Below are positions 1 to 17,322 of a DNA stretch of 64,000 bases, in pieces. A program made the position numbers and the translations under genes. The number at the start of each line of letters is the position of its first letter. Within the stretch, counting starts at the first letter, position 1. The notes under the pieces are model-generated. The model was not told where the DNA came from and searched no databases. It saw only the letters and a list, made by a program, of their open reading frames with translations. This stretch comes from Strigops habroptila (taxonomy: Eukaryota; Chordata; Aves; Psittaciformes; Psittacidae), in contig NC_044277.2 of assembly GCF_004027225.2 (NCBI RefSeq), positions 65,434,400-65,498,399 on the forward strand. The letters are read 5' to 3'.

Positions 1-2469
1 AAGACCAGAAATCTTCGTGCTAATATTTCCTATACAGCAAAAGATGCAGAAGATGAACACATCAACTTACAGACTTGGCCTGACAACAGTCAGTAAGCTG
101 AAGACAGACAAAAAGAGAAGGGGTGGGGAGCACTGCTTGTGTTCCTACTCAGTTGTCATTACACCAGCTGTATAATTGCCAGGTTCTTAGAACATTTATC
201 AAGGAACCAAAGCTCTGATGCCTGTTCTCATTACTTGAATATTTGCACTGTCAGCCCTTGTGTTACTAAGCACAGCTTACACAACAAAGTACTCTTACGG
301 TAAGAAAGCAGCCCTATCCAACCTTCTGCTAACAGTTGCCGCCACCCAAGCACTCAGAATTTGAGAACAGGAAAAAAATCAGTCATAAACTGGAAAATGA
401 GGGGTTTCACTTGTCATGAATTAAAAAATAAATAAATTAATCCTGGTTTGGATCTTACTGCCTCCACCACAAACACACGCATCCCAGCATTTGCAAAGAA
501 ATCAATTAAAAAAAACCAAAAAACAAAACCAAAAAAAAAAACCCAAATCTGAAATTTTCAGCACTTTTTAGTCACTTGAGAACATTGGATAAGAGCCTGC
601 TTTAAAAGGGGTAGCAGATCACGGTCACAAATAACTACATAAACTATTAATGCATATGATCATAACAAAACAACTGAAATAAAAGATAAAAACAGGGAAG
701 AGAGAAAATGTTCTACATAAATTAATCAAAACCTAGAGAACAGAGAATGCAAGGAAAAATCCATATTGTAAAAGATGTAAAGCCAGTAAATGCTTTGAGT
801 ACATTAGGAAAAGTTTTAGCCTATTGTCATATATCTATGATTAGATGAAATTAGAAATAGCTAGATGGCAGATTTCAAAAAGCTGTTCCAAATGAGGAAA
901 TCCTTGTCAAACAAGAATGTTTCTTATTAGGCAAGGCCTGACACCAAGCAAAACAGTTATCCAGAATTAGAAAGAAATACAAAACCATGTCTTATTATGC
1001 AAATATTTTCAGAGGAGTGAAAAAAAAGACAGAGATAGAACTGCTTACAAAGTGATTTGAACCACTCAGCTGAGCACATCTAAGCTCAATGAAATTTCAT
1101 ACAATCAAGTGCAAGGTCACACAGTCAGGACCAGAACTAGCATACAGAGTAAATATACTGCATAGGAACTGCAATGAACAAAGATCTGGAGGGCACAGTG
1201 GACAAGCAAGTCTGCATAAGCTTCCAGTAGTACGTTATCCAAGAAGGTGAATCCGATCCCTGAAATATAAAGGGGATTCCTTTCCCGCTCTTTTATTTCT
1301 GCATGCAGCAGCAATGTGCTTAATGCTAAGTTATTATATTCACTGTAGCTAATCATATTTTAAGGTGTTGAAAAATTGCTGAGTGTTGAGTCACACAAAA
1401 ATAATCCCTCATTTTGTGCATTTTAGCAAAAGAAAACAAAGGTTATAGGATACAGTATATAAAAACCTTCATGGAGATAAAATAACAGATGCTAATAATT
1501 TTCTTCTAATGGAGCAGGAAACAATAAAAATGATCAGCAAGATGCTGCCATCAACAGCAACTTTAAATATCTTGAAATTTTCTGAAGGCTTACCTGTGTT
1601 CCAAGAGGTTAGACCTGTCAATATCAATGACAGCAAAAGCTCTTCAGCCAATTGTTTTCAATGTTATCCAGTCCCACAAGTCTAAAGGTCTTTACTGGGA
1701 GTATATGCCTAACATCCTTTCCGTTTACCACTGGAATAGAACATGTTTCATCAGCATATATATAAACATCAGCTGTTTTCCAATCACAGGACACTATTTG
1801 TTAAATATTTTCTTGCTGATGAATAATTCTGGTATTTTTTTCTCTTTAATGTAGACCACTATGAAGGATTATTGTTTGCTTTTTGTTTTGTTTTGTTTTG
1901 TTTGTTTATTTAAAATATACTTTAAAAATCCTTCCAACTGCTTTTAGCATTAATATAGATGTTTCAGTACTATGTACAGGTTCCCCTAATATTGTCTTGG
2001 GCTCCCCCCAAATGTCTCAGTGTGATGATTTCCAATTTATGCTAATTGGCATCAACATCAGACATTCCATGATTAAACAGTAAACACTTTATTCCACGGC
2101 TGTTCTTGAGGAAGATGCTATTATCCAACACAGGAGATGCTGAATGCTTGCTACTTCATAAAAGCCATGGAAAACCTAAGAAGCCACTGTAATCCAGAGT
2201 GGCATTTAAGAGGGTAAGCAAAGCTTACAGAAGCACAAGCCTCTTCATTCCAGAATCTGGTATAGTATCAAGAGCACCCTAAAAGCAATAATGTCAAAAA
2301 TAAAATTACCGTAACTTTTGGAAGCTGGGACTTAAGTTTGAATGGGAACAATCCTGTTTCGTTTTCATCTCAAAAAGTAGTGCAGATTTCACATATGCTC
2401 TCTCAACTGAGAAAGTGAGAACAGGTATGAAGTCCTCTAACTGACCATGTCCTAAAGCACTGACTTTCT
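1..2469. other. AT-rich intergenic DNA, no gene recognised
   Basis: This stretch lies downstream of the 3' end of NDUFS6 and of the candidate exon at 2.47-2.67 kb. I see only short open frames with no recognisable protein, an A/C-rich simple tract at about 508-541 and a short TTTTG repeat at about 1880-1905. No CR1 sequence was recognised here. Nothing in the sequence supports a function. Confidence 0.5.
1880..1905 (+). repeat. Short (TTTTG)n simple repeat
   Basis: About four to five copies of TTTTG followed by further T-rich sequence. Too short to be of note except as a possible length polymorphism. Confidence 0.6.
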
Positions 2470-2475
2470 TTTATT
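2470..2475 (-). terminator. Polyadenylation signal overlapping candidate stop codon
   Basis: AATAAA on the minus strand overlaps the TAA stop of the candidate exon at 2471-2670. If used, cleavage would fall around 2450 and leave almost no 3' UTR. It may equally be a chance hexamer in AT-rich DNA. Confidence 0.25.
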
Positions 2476-2670
2476 TTAGTTTGTCTGGCTTTGTTAGACG
2501 CCCAGCTGATGACGACAGTTCCTCATTAGGATAAACATTGGGATTTGAAGGTTTGGTCTTTTTCCACACAGCAAGAGATTCTTTTGCAACAGCAGAATTC
2601 AAGTCCCCATCGAGTATTTTTCTAGGAAAACAAAGTTCAAGTCCTTCCTGCGCCTTACTCAGAACAAGGT
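2471..2670 (-). CDS. Candidate terminal coding exon of an unidentified gene
   Basis: On the minus strand a 200-base segment starts after an acceptor-like CTTCCAG at 2677-2671 and stays open for 65 codons to a TAA at 2473-2471. The peptide is hydrophilic with ordinary protein composition; its final residues are RLTKPDKLK, and an internal stretch reads AVAKESLAVWKKTK. An alternative, better pyrimidine-rich acceptor (TTTTCCTAG) at 2630-2622 would give a 49-residue exon in the same frame. The stop overlaps an AATAAA signal, so a very short 3' UTR is possible. The exon is on the same strand as NDUFS6 and about 8 kb beyond its end. I do not recognise the protein. Coding status is inferred from the open frame, splice site and composition only; a pseudogene exon or chance are the alternatives. 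Confidence 0.35.
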
Positions 2671-2904
2671 CTGGAAGATATTTTTAACAGCACCACTGTT
2701 CAATGGAACCAGTGTCTCTGGCCTGATACATATTTCATTTTTATGGATTGAGAATGGACCACTGCCTTTGTAACACAGGCCATACATAATGGCTTCCAGA
2801 TTCCAATCTTGTTTCAATTAATACACATTTTCACAAATATCAGCCTTAAAAATAAAAGTCAGGAGTGTTGCAGAATCTACTGCAGTCCTTGGTAAATCAC
2901 TCAC

Positions 2905-2959
2905 ACTGTGAAGCCTCCTTCGCCCTTGTCTGAATCTGCTTATCTATACCTTCCAGCCA
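2905..2959 (-). other. Possible upstream exon of the 2.5-kb candidate gene
   Basis: A 55-base open segment on the minus strand ends at a strong donor (CAGT followed by GTGAGT at 2904-2899) in phase 1. That phase matches the exon starting at 2670, which begins with two bases of a codon. The peptide includes DKQIQTRAKEASQ. The acceptor at its start has no pyrimidine tract, and ancient LINE debris begins next to it, so this is a weak candidate. Confidence 0.15.
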
Positions 2960-2984
2960 CTAGATCTAATCCTTTTTAGCCAAA

Positions 2985-3420
2985 CTGAAGATCCCATTAT
3001 CAAGATTTTGTTCCCTTCATTTGTACTGGTAGACCCTCATCAAGTTATCCCTTAACCTCATTTATGAGGAAGTGAAAAGATGAAGCTTGTTAGATCTTTC
3101 AACTACATAATGCATTTCCTACTCTTGTAATTAGTACCATGGCTTTCCCTGAACTTTCTCTAATTTAGCCATATTAATTAATGAACCACAGACCTCAAAC
3201 TGGGCACAGTATTCGAGTAACAAATGCACTCATGTCAAATTCAGAAAGATATGCCTACTCAATACATCTCTATTTATTCCTCCAAAATTCATAAAAGTTA
3301 TCTATGACACAGAATTGAACTGGAAACTCATAGTGATCTGATAATCAACGAACTCCCCCACTCAAATGTAATAGTCAGCGTTTCCTGCTACCTGAAGTCA
3401 TTAGGCTGCTACTCGCACAG
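2985..3420 (-). mobile_element. Ancient CR1/L3-like LINE remnant, antisense
   Basis: The plus strand carries degraded phrases typical of antisense CR1/L3 in amniote genomes, such as an analogue of 'aactgggcacagtattc' near 3200 followed by material resembling the part that normally ends in 'ctggaaactcat'. No open frame survives. Recognised by resemblance to the family, so the boundaries are approximate. Confidence 0.5.
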
Positions 3421-3924
3421 GATAAATTGCAACTAAGGCTGTTCAAGTTATCACGTCACAGAAGTACATTTTTACAATAAATATGGACAGCATTTTCCTG
3501 TAAGGTTCATTGATTGAAACATATTCAGCTTTGTGCCAACTTTGGCTGGGTAAGTGGCAGCAAATGGTATCACTGCTGAATCCTCTTTCTTACTTAACAA
3601 GTCTTCAACCTTTCAATCCTTGGCAAACCATCAGTAGCTATTACGTGGTGTTTAGGACACTGATAAGCTAAGTGCCATAGGGTTGAGAAAGGATACCATC
3701 AACAGTGCAAGAGGAATGCAGCCTTTCAGTTATGAGTTTCATTTTACATTGACATTTTCAGACCTAGGAATTAGCTGCCGTTTAATACATGTAAAACATG
3801 TGAAGTGCTGCTGCTTGATTATGCAAGACTTTCATTTCTGAATCAAAATATGGACTACTAAGTCTAATCTTCACAGAAATCAGAGGATATTACATTAACA
3901 CTTTTAGCTTTATCAACCACTACT

Positions 3925-4275
3925 TCTAATTTCACCAAAAATACATCATGCTAGCTTGACATGGTCTGGTTTTCCTATAACTCATGTTGATTGTGGCACT
4001 AATTATACAACACTTCTTTAATTCATTATTAATTGGGTTCCTTATTATTTTGCCCAGAAGTGATGTCAAGCTGACAGACATGTAATTATCCAGGTCATGC
4101 CTTTTACCCTCTTTGAATGTTGGCACGTTAGCTGTTTTTGTGCTGGTTCTTCAGTATTTCACAGCTTATCAAAAATCAACATTAATGACTCAGGAAGTTC
4201 ATTGGACAGCCCTGTTGAAACTAATTTTCTGGCCACGCCAATTTAAAAATGTCTAAATTTAGCCACTACTAAAGA
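3925..4275 (-). mobile_element. Ancient CR1/L3 reverse-transcriptase fragment, antisense
   Basis: The minus strand at 3932-4126 is open for 64 codons and resembles the CR1 reverse-transcriptase segment that reads [21 protein letters not shown] in young copies; here it is degraded (FKEGKRHDLDNYMSVSLTS). Sequence to 4275 continues the same element out of frame. It is a decayed, non-functional copy, much older than the one at 37-40 kb. Confidence 0.65.
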
Positions 4276-4564
4276 ACAATCCCCTGAGTGCCTATTACTG
4301 GAAATTACAACTACAGAATATAGCAGATACATATTTTAATTTTCTTAACTTTTTACATCACCTATCTCACCACATCCCTCTCACATCAGACCAGTGAGTT
4401 AAACCTCTTTCTGATTCTAAAGTAAGTCCATGCTTCTTATCGGCCTTACCTATGCTCACTACTGGTCTTTTTTGCCTTCTAATTTGTTCATTTTCCTTCA
4501 GCCTTTTACACTGTATGTATCACTGTCCTACTATCTGTCCTCTGAACATGGGATAAGTTTTTAA

Positions 4565-5347
4565 TCCATGTGCTCTCCTTTAGTCCCGGCTCTAAGCCAA
4601 CAAGCTGGGCAAAGTGATCGTAAAATGACTGAATTTTCAGTCTTTGGAGAAGTCGGGAAGAAGGTCAGCAAAACCTCCACTTTAGATTTCCAGAGGGCTG
4701 ACTTTGGCCTGTTTAGGATGCTGGTTGGCAGAATTCCTTGGGAAATATTTCTGAAGGACAACAGCATCCTGGCCTGTATCAGAAATAGCGTGGCCGGCAG
4801 GGCCGGGGCAGTGATCATCCCCCTGTGTTTGGCACAGGTGAGGCCATACCTCAAATACTGTGTTCAGTCCTGGGCCCTTCACTACAAGAGAGACATTGCG
4901 GTGGTGGAGCAAGCCCAGAGAAGGACAACAAAGCTGGTGAAGGGTCTGGAGCACAAGTCTGATGAGAAATGGCTGAGGGAACTGGGAGTGTTTAGTTTGG
5001 AGAAGGCTCATGGGCGACCTTATTGCTTTTTACAACTACCTGAAAGCAAGGTGAGGGTTGGTCTCTTCTCCCAAGTAACAAGCAATAGGACAAGAGGTAA
5101 AGCCTCAAGCTGCACCAGGGGAGGTTTAGATTGGATATTAGGAAAAAATTCTTCACAGAGAGGGTGCTCAGGCATTGGAACAGGCTGCCCAGGGAAGTGG
5201 TGAAATCACCGTCCCTGGAAGTGTTCACAAACCGTGTAGATGAGGCCCTCAGTGACATGGTTTAGTGGTGGTCTTGGCAGTGCTGGGGTAATGGTTGGAC
5301 TTGATGATCTTAAAAGTCTTCTCCAACCTAAATGATTCCATGATTCT
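4565..5347 (+). mobile_element. CR1 LINE copy with large internal deletion
   Basis: The left part (about 4630-4760) matches the CR1 ORF2 linker after the endonuclease, seen as STLDFQRADFGLF. From about 4765 the sequence jumps to the C-terminal part of ORF2 (VRPYLKYCVQ, then LEHKSDEKWLRELGVFSLEK) and runs through a degraded 3' UTR to a tail resembling GATTCCATGATTCT at about 5330-5347. In the intact copy at 37-40 kb these two parts are about 500 codons apart, so the reverse-transcriptase core is missing. A 211-codon frame stays open across the junction but ends out of frame before the ORF2 C-terminus. It is a dead element of a different CR1 subfamily from the young copies. Confidence 0.9.
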
Positions 5348-5471
5348 AAGTAAAATTTCCACATAGCATGCCCAACTTTGTTTTAAAAAACCCACAACTG
5401 TTCTTTTTAACCTGACTAAATACTCCCAAAAGAATCAGCTCATCATTATTTTCTGGCTTCTACAAATAACC

Positions 5472-6212
5472 ATGATTTGGTCTTTCCAAAAGTCAATCCA
5501 ACTTTTCCTTACCATTGAGTTTTTTGTAGACCTGCATCATAACTCTAAACAGACTAAGAGTCACAGAGTACTCGACCTGTCCTCCCTTCTACAGAAACCT
5601 TTTTCTTACTTGTCCTTCTCTAAGCTTTTTCCCCATTCTAATATACTTTTTTTTTTTAATAGGAGGATCAGGACCGTACAGAAAATACAGTTTAGGCAGC
5701 AGCAAAACTGTTTTCTGTTTCACACTATTCTTTTCAGAATAATTCCTAATACACACTTTCTACTGACCCAACACTTCTCCCTTGCTTTGGTTATAGGCAG
5801 GTCACTGACTGAGGAGCATAAGCCAAGCAAAACACACCCAAGCATGTGTTCTGGCTTGACATCCAGTGTTCATAACTGGAGACAACAACTGTGGACTACA
5901 TTGCAACATCCATGTGTACAGAAATGGTCAGTAATCCTTCTGCCAAGGGCTGCTAGGAGTAAAAACCAGCCAGCTCAAATATCTCACCATTCCTTCCCAA
6001 AAAATCAAGCAACCCACTTCCTCAAGCATAAACAGAGCCAACTTGAACTCCCATCCAGAAATCTGGGAAACTCAGTTACCAGATCTGAAAATACCAGATT
6101 TCACCACATCCAGTTCATAGGCACCGAGTCCAAGTATTTTAAACCTCTAGAAACATACCTGAGAGCCTCTCAAAGCAACTTAGACCAACAGCAGGAACAA
6201 GTATCAAAATAA
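5472..6212 (+). other. Unexplained 246-codon open frame
   Basis: An ATG-initiated frame of 246 codons runs through AT-rich intergenic DNA and stops with TAA seven bases before a consensus splice donor (GAG followed by GTAAGT, donor at 6220). The predicted protein is rich in Ser, Gln, His, Phe and Leu, has no recognisable domain and no obvious signal peptide or coiled coil. The plus strand is G-poor here, which lowers the chance of TAG and TGA, so the length may be a compositional artefact. I do not recognise it. A lineage-specific gene is possible but unsupported. Confidence 0.15.
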
Positions 6213-6507
6213 ACTTGAGGTAAGTTTATAAAACAATAAATAAATCAACAATATTAGGTAAGAATCTTCTCCCATGTGTAGACAAATAATAGCCTTGTTC
6301 CTGATCCTCATGGTTATGAATGATTAGTTGACAGTACATTCAAACATTAGCCCCTGCATCCCAACTCTGCACCTTACTCAGGTTATTTTTTGGCGTTGGC
6401 ACAAACTGAACTTGGAGTAGGTCCAGTTCTCACTCTAGATGTGCTGCTTCTGTATTTGTGCTTGGGATTGTTTGATTTTATCTTTTGGGAGAATGAAAAA
6501 AAAAACT

Positions 6508-6508
<1 letters not shown>

Positions 6509-6546
<38 letters not shown>
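6509..6546 (+). repeat. (CA)19 microsatellite
   Basis: Nineteen perfect CA dinucleotides, preceded by an A-tract. Likely length-polymorphic. Confidence 0.97.
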
Positions 6547-6550
<4 letters not shown>

Positions 6551-6757
6551 CACCAGAACATTCTGTCCCAAGTAAACATACTATATCAGGCTTCTAAGAT
6601 TGAAATTTGTTTTCTCTATTGGAGATGTAAGGAGGAGGGGAAAATTAGCATAGAAGCCTGATAATGTTTTCATTTCACGACTGGATTCACACTGCTTAGA
6701 GATAAGAACTTTTTGCTTGAAATCTAGCACTCACTAAAATGACACATCCACTAGAAA

Positions 6758-6931
6758 ATGCTGTTGATAGCATTTGTCCTGGCACATAGTTGCCAGGGCA
6801 TCAATAAAAATGCGTGCACAGCAGGCTACTGCAAGGACTTCCCAAAGCAGGATGTTGTATCAGCAGAAGATATACGGATAACTGCAGTTATGCAAATTCT
6901 CACAGCATTTGGTCACACTGAGGGAAAGTAG
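6758..6931 (+). other. Small open frame with signal-peptide-like start
   Basis: An ATG with A at -3 opens a 57-residue frame beginning MLLIAFVLAHSCQG, which looks like a short secretory signal, followed by a 43-residue hydrophilic part with a CTAGYC motif. It ends at TAG 6929-6931. No family is recognised. The chance of such a frame in this much DNA is not small, and the hydrophobic core is only about eight residues, so it is listed as a candidate only. Confidence 0.12.
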
Positions 6932-9900
6932 CAGCCTCTTAAAAAAAATGAGACGAGCTTGAAGACAATGTTCCCAGTGCTCCGCCACATCATTTCCATA
7001 CTGCACAGGTTCCTACCCTGGTCCCTCTGTTGCACTTCTATGATCTGTTCTTCCGCATGTCAGTTTTTGCTTTGTCAGCTCAACTTCTGACACCCGAATA
7101 CTGAAGATTTTGGATGGTGATGAATGGCAATGCAAACCTGGAATAATTGATAATGACTGTATAACTTTCAGGTGCAGAAAAATGTTCCTGTAACTGTCAG
7201 TTAAATTCACCATATCTCAAACACATCTGAGCTCCATGAGCTGCTCTGCACATGAGGAAAATTGATAATCACCTTCCACCTGTAACCTCCCACTGCAGTC
7301 AGTCACTAGAAAATGGTTTGGGGTCTGGAAAGCCTGGAATGAAAGCTGTCACAAGGTGAACATGCAAAGTCTTCAAGGCACATCTTGTTGCACGTGCTGC
7401 TAACACTGGACAATGCTTGACAAAAATACAACCATGTGAAAGGATGATCACCCACAGAGTGACATTTACGACAATGAAACCTATCACATTTTTAATTCTA
7501 CTTTTTTTTTGGTCTACTGTATCACCTCTGATTATGAAAACTGAAACTGCTGTTCTTCCCTAGTTACACAAGTCCCATTGGACCTCTGGAAAGGGAGACA
7601 TGTAATAATTTGCACCATGAACTCTATGACAAGGTGAATGCAGGGTCATTTTTTTCCTGATCAATTTATTCCATTGGCAAGACTGAATTGTCAGATGTGC
7701 TCCTCAGGGATCCCTGGCTTTAAATTTAGATGGCATCCTTGCAGACCACCACAGAAAGATTGAATTGCCTCTCAAATCAACGTAGACCAATAGTAGGAAC
7801 ACACCAAAGAAAGCCAACAATGTGGATATCACAGAACCAAATATTTCTATTGCTATTACAGTATGCTGTATTTTCTTATACTTACAATAGCATTAAATTA
7901 AAAGGGCAATTATTACTGGCATGTCAGAGTAAGGAGTATAGGGATACTATCTGCTGATTTGGAGAAGCTTGTTACAAGAGCAACTTCAGAGTACAATGAG
8001 ATGCCATAGGACTGAAAGAAGTTTTAAAAAAGGTGCGCTTGCATATTATGCTGTAGTCATAGTAGTGCTTTCGGCTTTTGTGAACAAAAATTATCCACAA
8101 TATTCATTTTAGTTTTTAATTAGAGGACAGAGAGATACCAAGTAATTTGGGGAAAGAATGGATAGTCCTTATTTGTTTTTGAAGTTTAAATACATAGTGA
8201 TTTTCACCAAGAGAAGCTTCATGTGTGGCAGTAAAGGGAAAAAAGCCTATGTGGTTTTAATAGGTAAAGGCAACATACAGTTTTTAGGACAAGCTACACA
8301 TCAATGTGTAAGACTTCATATTTCCATAGCAACAGAGTATAAACTATGGTTTGTACTCTGGTAATCAGAGTAAGAGACTCTAGTTCCAGCCTGGATAAAT
8401 TATCTACAAGGAACAAAACAGTGACTGAAATAGAATTTAAGTTCTATTCTATGTTGCTTTCTAGTCTGAAGTTATTGCCTGAAAACTGTAATGCTGATTT
8501 GGTGCATATGTACTTTAGTCTGTCCTCACTTTGATACTGATGTGCTTTAGTCTATCCTCATAGATCCATTTTCTCATCTATCTGCTTGTGATCACCACAG
8601 TAAAAGTTTCTGCTTTCCATCACTTCTTTTCCTGTACATCAAGCTTGATCTTTCTACAGTTATGTGGATGGCACGGCTCAAAGTGCAAGGCTTCATATAA
8701 ACAACCATTCCCAACTAGATACATAAACTTGGCACACAGGAAATTGTAAGGAGCAAGGTCTGAAGTTTTCCTATGAAGATCACTAGATTGAAGTAGAGAC
8801 CTTCTTTGTTTCACTGTTGTCAAAAGCTTCGCATATCACGAGTACTTCAGGGAGAATATCCAAGAACAGCGTTCCATAGTTAAAACCAATGGGATGGGAT
8901 TTGTCTGGGTCATCAGCAGATGCTGTGCCAATTTAAACATTGTTAATTTATTATGAGCAGCAGTGATCCAAGGAGATATATTATTCATAAGAAAATCAAA
9001 GGCCCAAGGAAGAGGACCATATATGATTACTTGTTCCAGGTCTTTTTGCAGAGATGATTACACCATGAGAGAACTGTGCCAGCCAAAACGCTCTACAAGC
9101 TGGTAGAGAGCCAGACTAAAATGCAACCAGACTTTTGCTTGAAGACAGAAACCGCAAGTTCAAGTAATTATTTTATATTTAGAGCATGATATGGACTTAC
9201 CAAAAGACCATTTATAATGTCTCGTATATGTTCAGTTGACAGATCATTTGGTCAGATCATGTAAGGTCAGACAGGCTAATGCAAGTTACTGGGTTTTATG
9301 AAAGAATCCTTTGCTGTCTTTGTACGTGCTCAGGTGCTACTCGAAACACCCACACACTAAGCCTTCTTGAATTCGGCCACTACACTAACATTACAAAACT
9401 ACAACCATCGTATCAGCCACCTAGCCTCAGTCAGACCCTGGGCTTATAGAAAAGTCAGTGCTCAGTAACCTGTACTGAATTTACAATGCTTAGGTCTAGT
9501 ATCATTTCCTAAGTAATTCCTAGGTCATGACAAAGAATGAAGGCCAGTTGTATGATCACTGAAACCAGCAGCAATGGAAAGTAGAAAAAGAGAGAAGAGG
9601 AAGAGGGGGAAAAGACAGAAAGGGAGGTTATACTCTTATGGGTGGAATGAATGTGTACATGCATGTGAGTAATTGCAGTATAGCCTCTAAACACACAACT
9701 TAAACAGAATAGTTCAGACCTTGCTTTAAGACTGTGTTGATTCAACTTCACCCACAAATTGACACAAGCAATTCAAGCAGCTGTAAACCCACATAATTTG
9801 GTTCAACTTGATACCACCACATCAATTTAATTATAGTGATATAAACAGCAGATTTAGAATCACTCCCGATTAAAACTTCAGCCAAGCAGAAATTACTACC

Positions 9901-10832
9901 TGGGACCATGTTCCATCACCAGCATTTTAAAAAGTCAGTTACCAACAACACATTAAAATGATCTCCAGTGCAAAGACCAAAGCTCTGACTCTCTTTCTCC
10001 AGACACACACTCTGTTTGAGAGTCACTCTTCTATGATGGGATGCTCCACAACTGAAATTAAGCAAGAAGGTAGATGATTTCTGACAACCAGCGTCATACA
10101 TCCTAGATGGTGTTACACAGAGCTGGATGGATGCTCTCATTGTCAGATTATCTGTAATAAAGAAGCAGAAGCTGCTCTCCGTAATGAAGCAATCCCTGCT
10201 TTGAGTCTGACAAAACCTAGTTCCTAAAGAGGTTTCAAGGGTGTGAAGCCCAAGCAGAACGAGGTATTTACACTCTGATCCTCTCAACAGGAGGACAAAT
10301 GCTTGTGTCCTCACCTTTCCTGTCTGCCAATTAGGTAGTTTTCCAGCTCACACTGATTACCATTCTAAGGCACTGGCTGTTTATTTTAATCAAGCAGCAA
10401 GTGTAGCTACTTAATTCAGGGATGACAGTTTTGCTTCCAGGAGTAAGTGTTGTAATGCTGAGTACTGTAATATCTTTGTGCTTCCATTTGTGAATCTAGC
10501 TATAGATACTAGGCCATGAACAAATTAAGAGTGTCAAACAATGCCAAGACAAACACCTAGGATAATTAATCCCCCAGTAAACATACATATCCGATTCAGT
10601 GTTGAAAAGAATACAAATCTACCCAGTACAAACCTAACCTATGCTGCAGTCAAATGCCATTTCCAAGCCTGCCAAACAAGGCAGGACATTTGTTCCATGA
10701 AAACCAAATTAAGCACAAAAAAAGTATTGTAATACCATTCAGCGCTCCAATACTTGACAACCCAGGTTTAAAATCTACTGACTAGACATTCCTAAACACA
10801 AACGCTAATCTTGGGTTTCTAAATATATATTG
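6932..10832. other. Intergenic DNA downstream of NDUFS6
   Basis: Unique AT-rich sequence. Several minus-strand frames of 60-132 codons occur (for example 9916-10314), but none shows a recognisable domain and most cross no convincing splice sites. Nothing here is supported as a gene. Confidence 0.4.
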
Positions 10833-10838
10833 TTTATT
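10833..10838 (-). terminator. NDUFS6: NDUFS6 polyadenylation signal
   Basis: AATAAA on the minus strand lies 56 bases past the NDUFS6 stop codon. It is the first canonical signal downstream and predicts a short 3' UTR. Confidence 0.7.
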
Positions 10839-10893
10839 TATAGTTAAACGTTAACATCTGAACAGAAATCTGCAAGCATGCAGGGACAATCTT

Positions 10894-17089
<6,196 letters not shown>

Positions 17090-17100
17090 CTTGAGCCGGA

Positions 17101-17106
17101 CACGTG
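17101..17106. promoter_or_regulatory. CACGTG E-box in the shared promoter
   Basis: A perfect palindromic E-box, a core for MYC/MAX or USF proteins, 12 bases upstream of the NDUFS6 ATG. Use is inferred only. Confidence 0.45.
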
Positions 17107-17154
17107 ATCCACCCCGCCGCTGGCTTCCGTGCCCTTCTGCCAGGTCACGGCGTG

Positions 17155-17165
17155 TGCGCATGCGC
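17155..17165. promoter_or_regulatory. Perfect NRF-1 palindrome TGCGCATGCGC
   Basis: The sequence matches the NRF-1 consensus (YGCGCAYGCGCR) and continues into a G. It sits between the two genes, about 66 bases from the NDUFS6 ATG and just upstream of the probable MRPL36 first exon, so it can serve both. NRF-1 is the known activator of nuclear-encoded respiratory and mitoribosomal genes. Confidence 0.85.
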
Positions 17166-17169
17166 GGGG

Positions 17170-17241
17170 CCGGCTGAGGCGGCGAGCGGCGGCCTGCGGA
17201 GGGGAGCGGCGGTGGTGTCGGTCAGTGCTCAGTGCCTTCCG
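17170..17241 (+). other. MRPL36: Probable MRPL36 5' UTR exon
   Basis: The segment ends at a donor, CCG followed by GTAGGG (17242), and the next acceptor, CCCCACAG, ends at 17319 just before the MRPL36 start codon. Human MRPL36 also has a noncoding first exon. The transcription start is not visible; the left boundary is a guess from the NRF-1 site. An ETS/GABP-like CCTTCCGGT overlaps the donor at 17235-17243. Confidence 0.5.
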
Positions 17242-17322
17242 GTAGGGGCTGGGGCGGCGGGAGGCACAGGGCGGGTTGTGGCGTGGGGCGGGTGTCCTCA
17301 CAGTGCTCTGTCCCCACAGGAC

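Noticed and set aside
7299..7490. Cys/His-rich minus-strand reading resembling a zinc-binding segment (CDRFHCRKCHSVGDHP)
   Set aside because: The spacing fits no known zinc-finger class, the frame ends at a stop after about 60 codons, and there is no supporting splice site or homologue that I recognise.
9199..9250. Minus-strand peptide LSTEHIRDIINGLL ending at a perfect GTAAGT donor
   Set aside because: A stop lies 17 codons upstream in frame with no AG acceptor in between, so it cannot be an internal exon as it stands.
9916..10314. 132-codon minus-strand frame downstream of NDUFS6
   Set aside because: No recognisable domain, Cys/Phe/Ser-rich random-like composition, no conserved motif or splice context.
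10315..10366. Minus-strand segment QCELENYLIGRQE ending at a GTGAGG donor
   Set aside because: Looks coding, but the acceptor is weak, it is only about 50 bases long and no partner exon in phase was found with confidence.
17104..17322. In-frame upstream extension of MRPL36
   Set aside because: The frame is open, but a donor at 17242 and an acceptor ending at 17319 remove most of it, and the family starts at the ATG at 17323.
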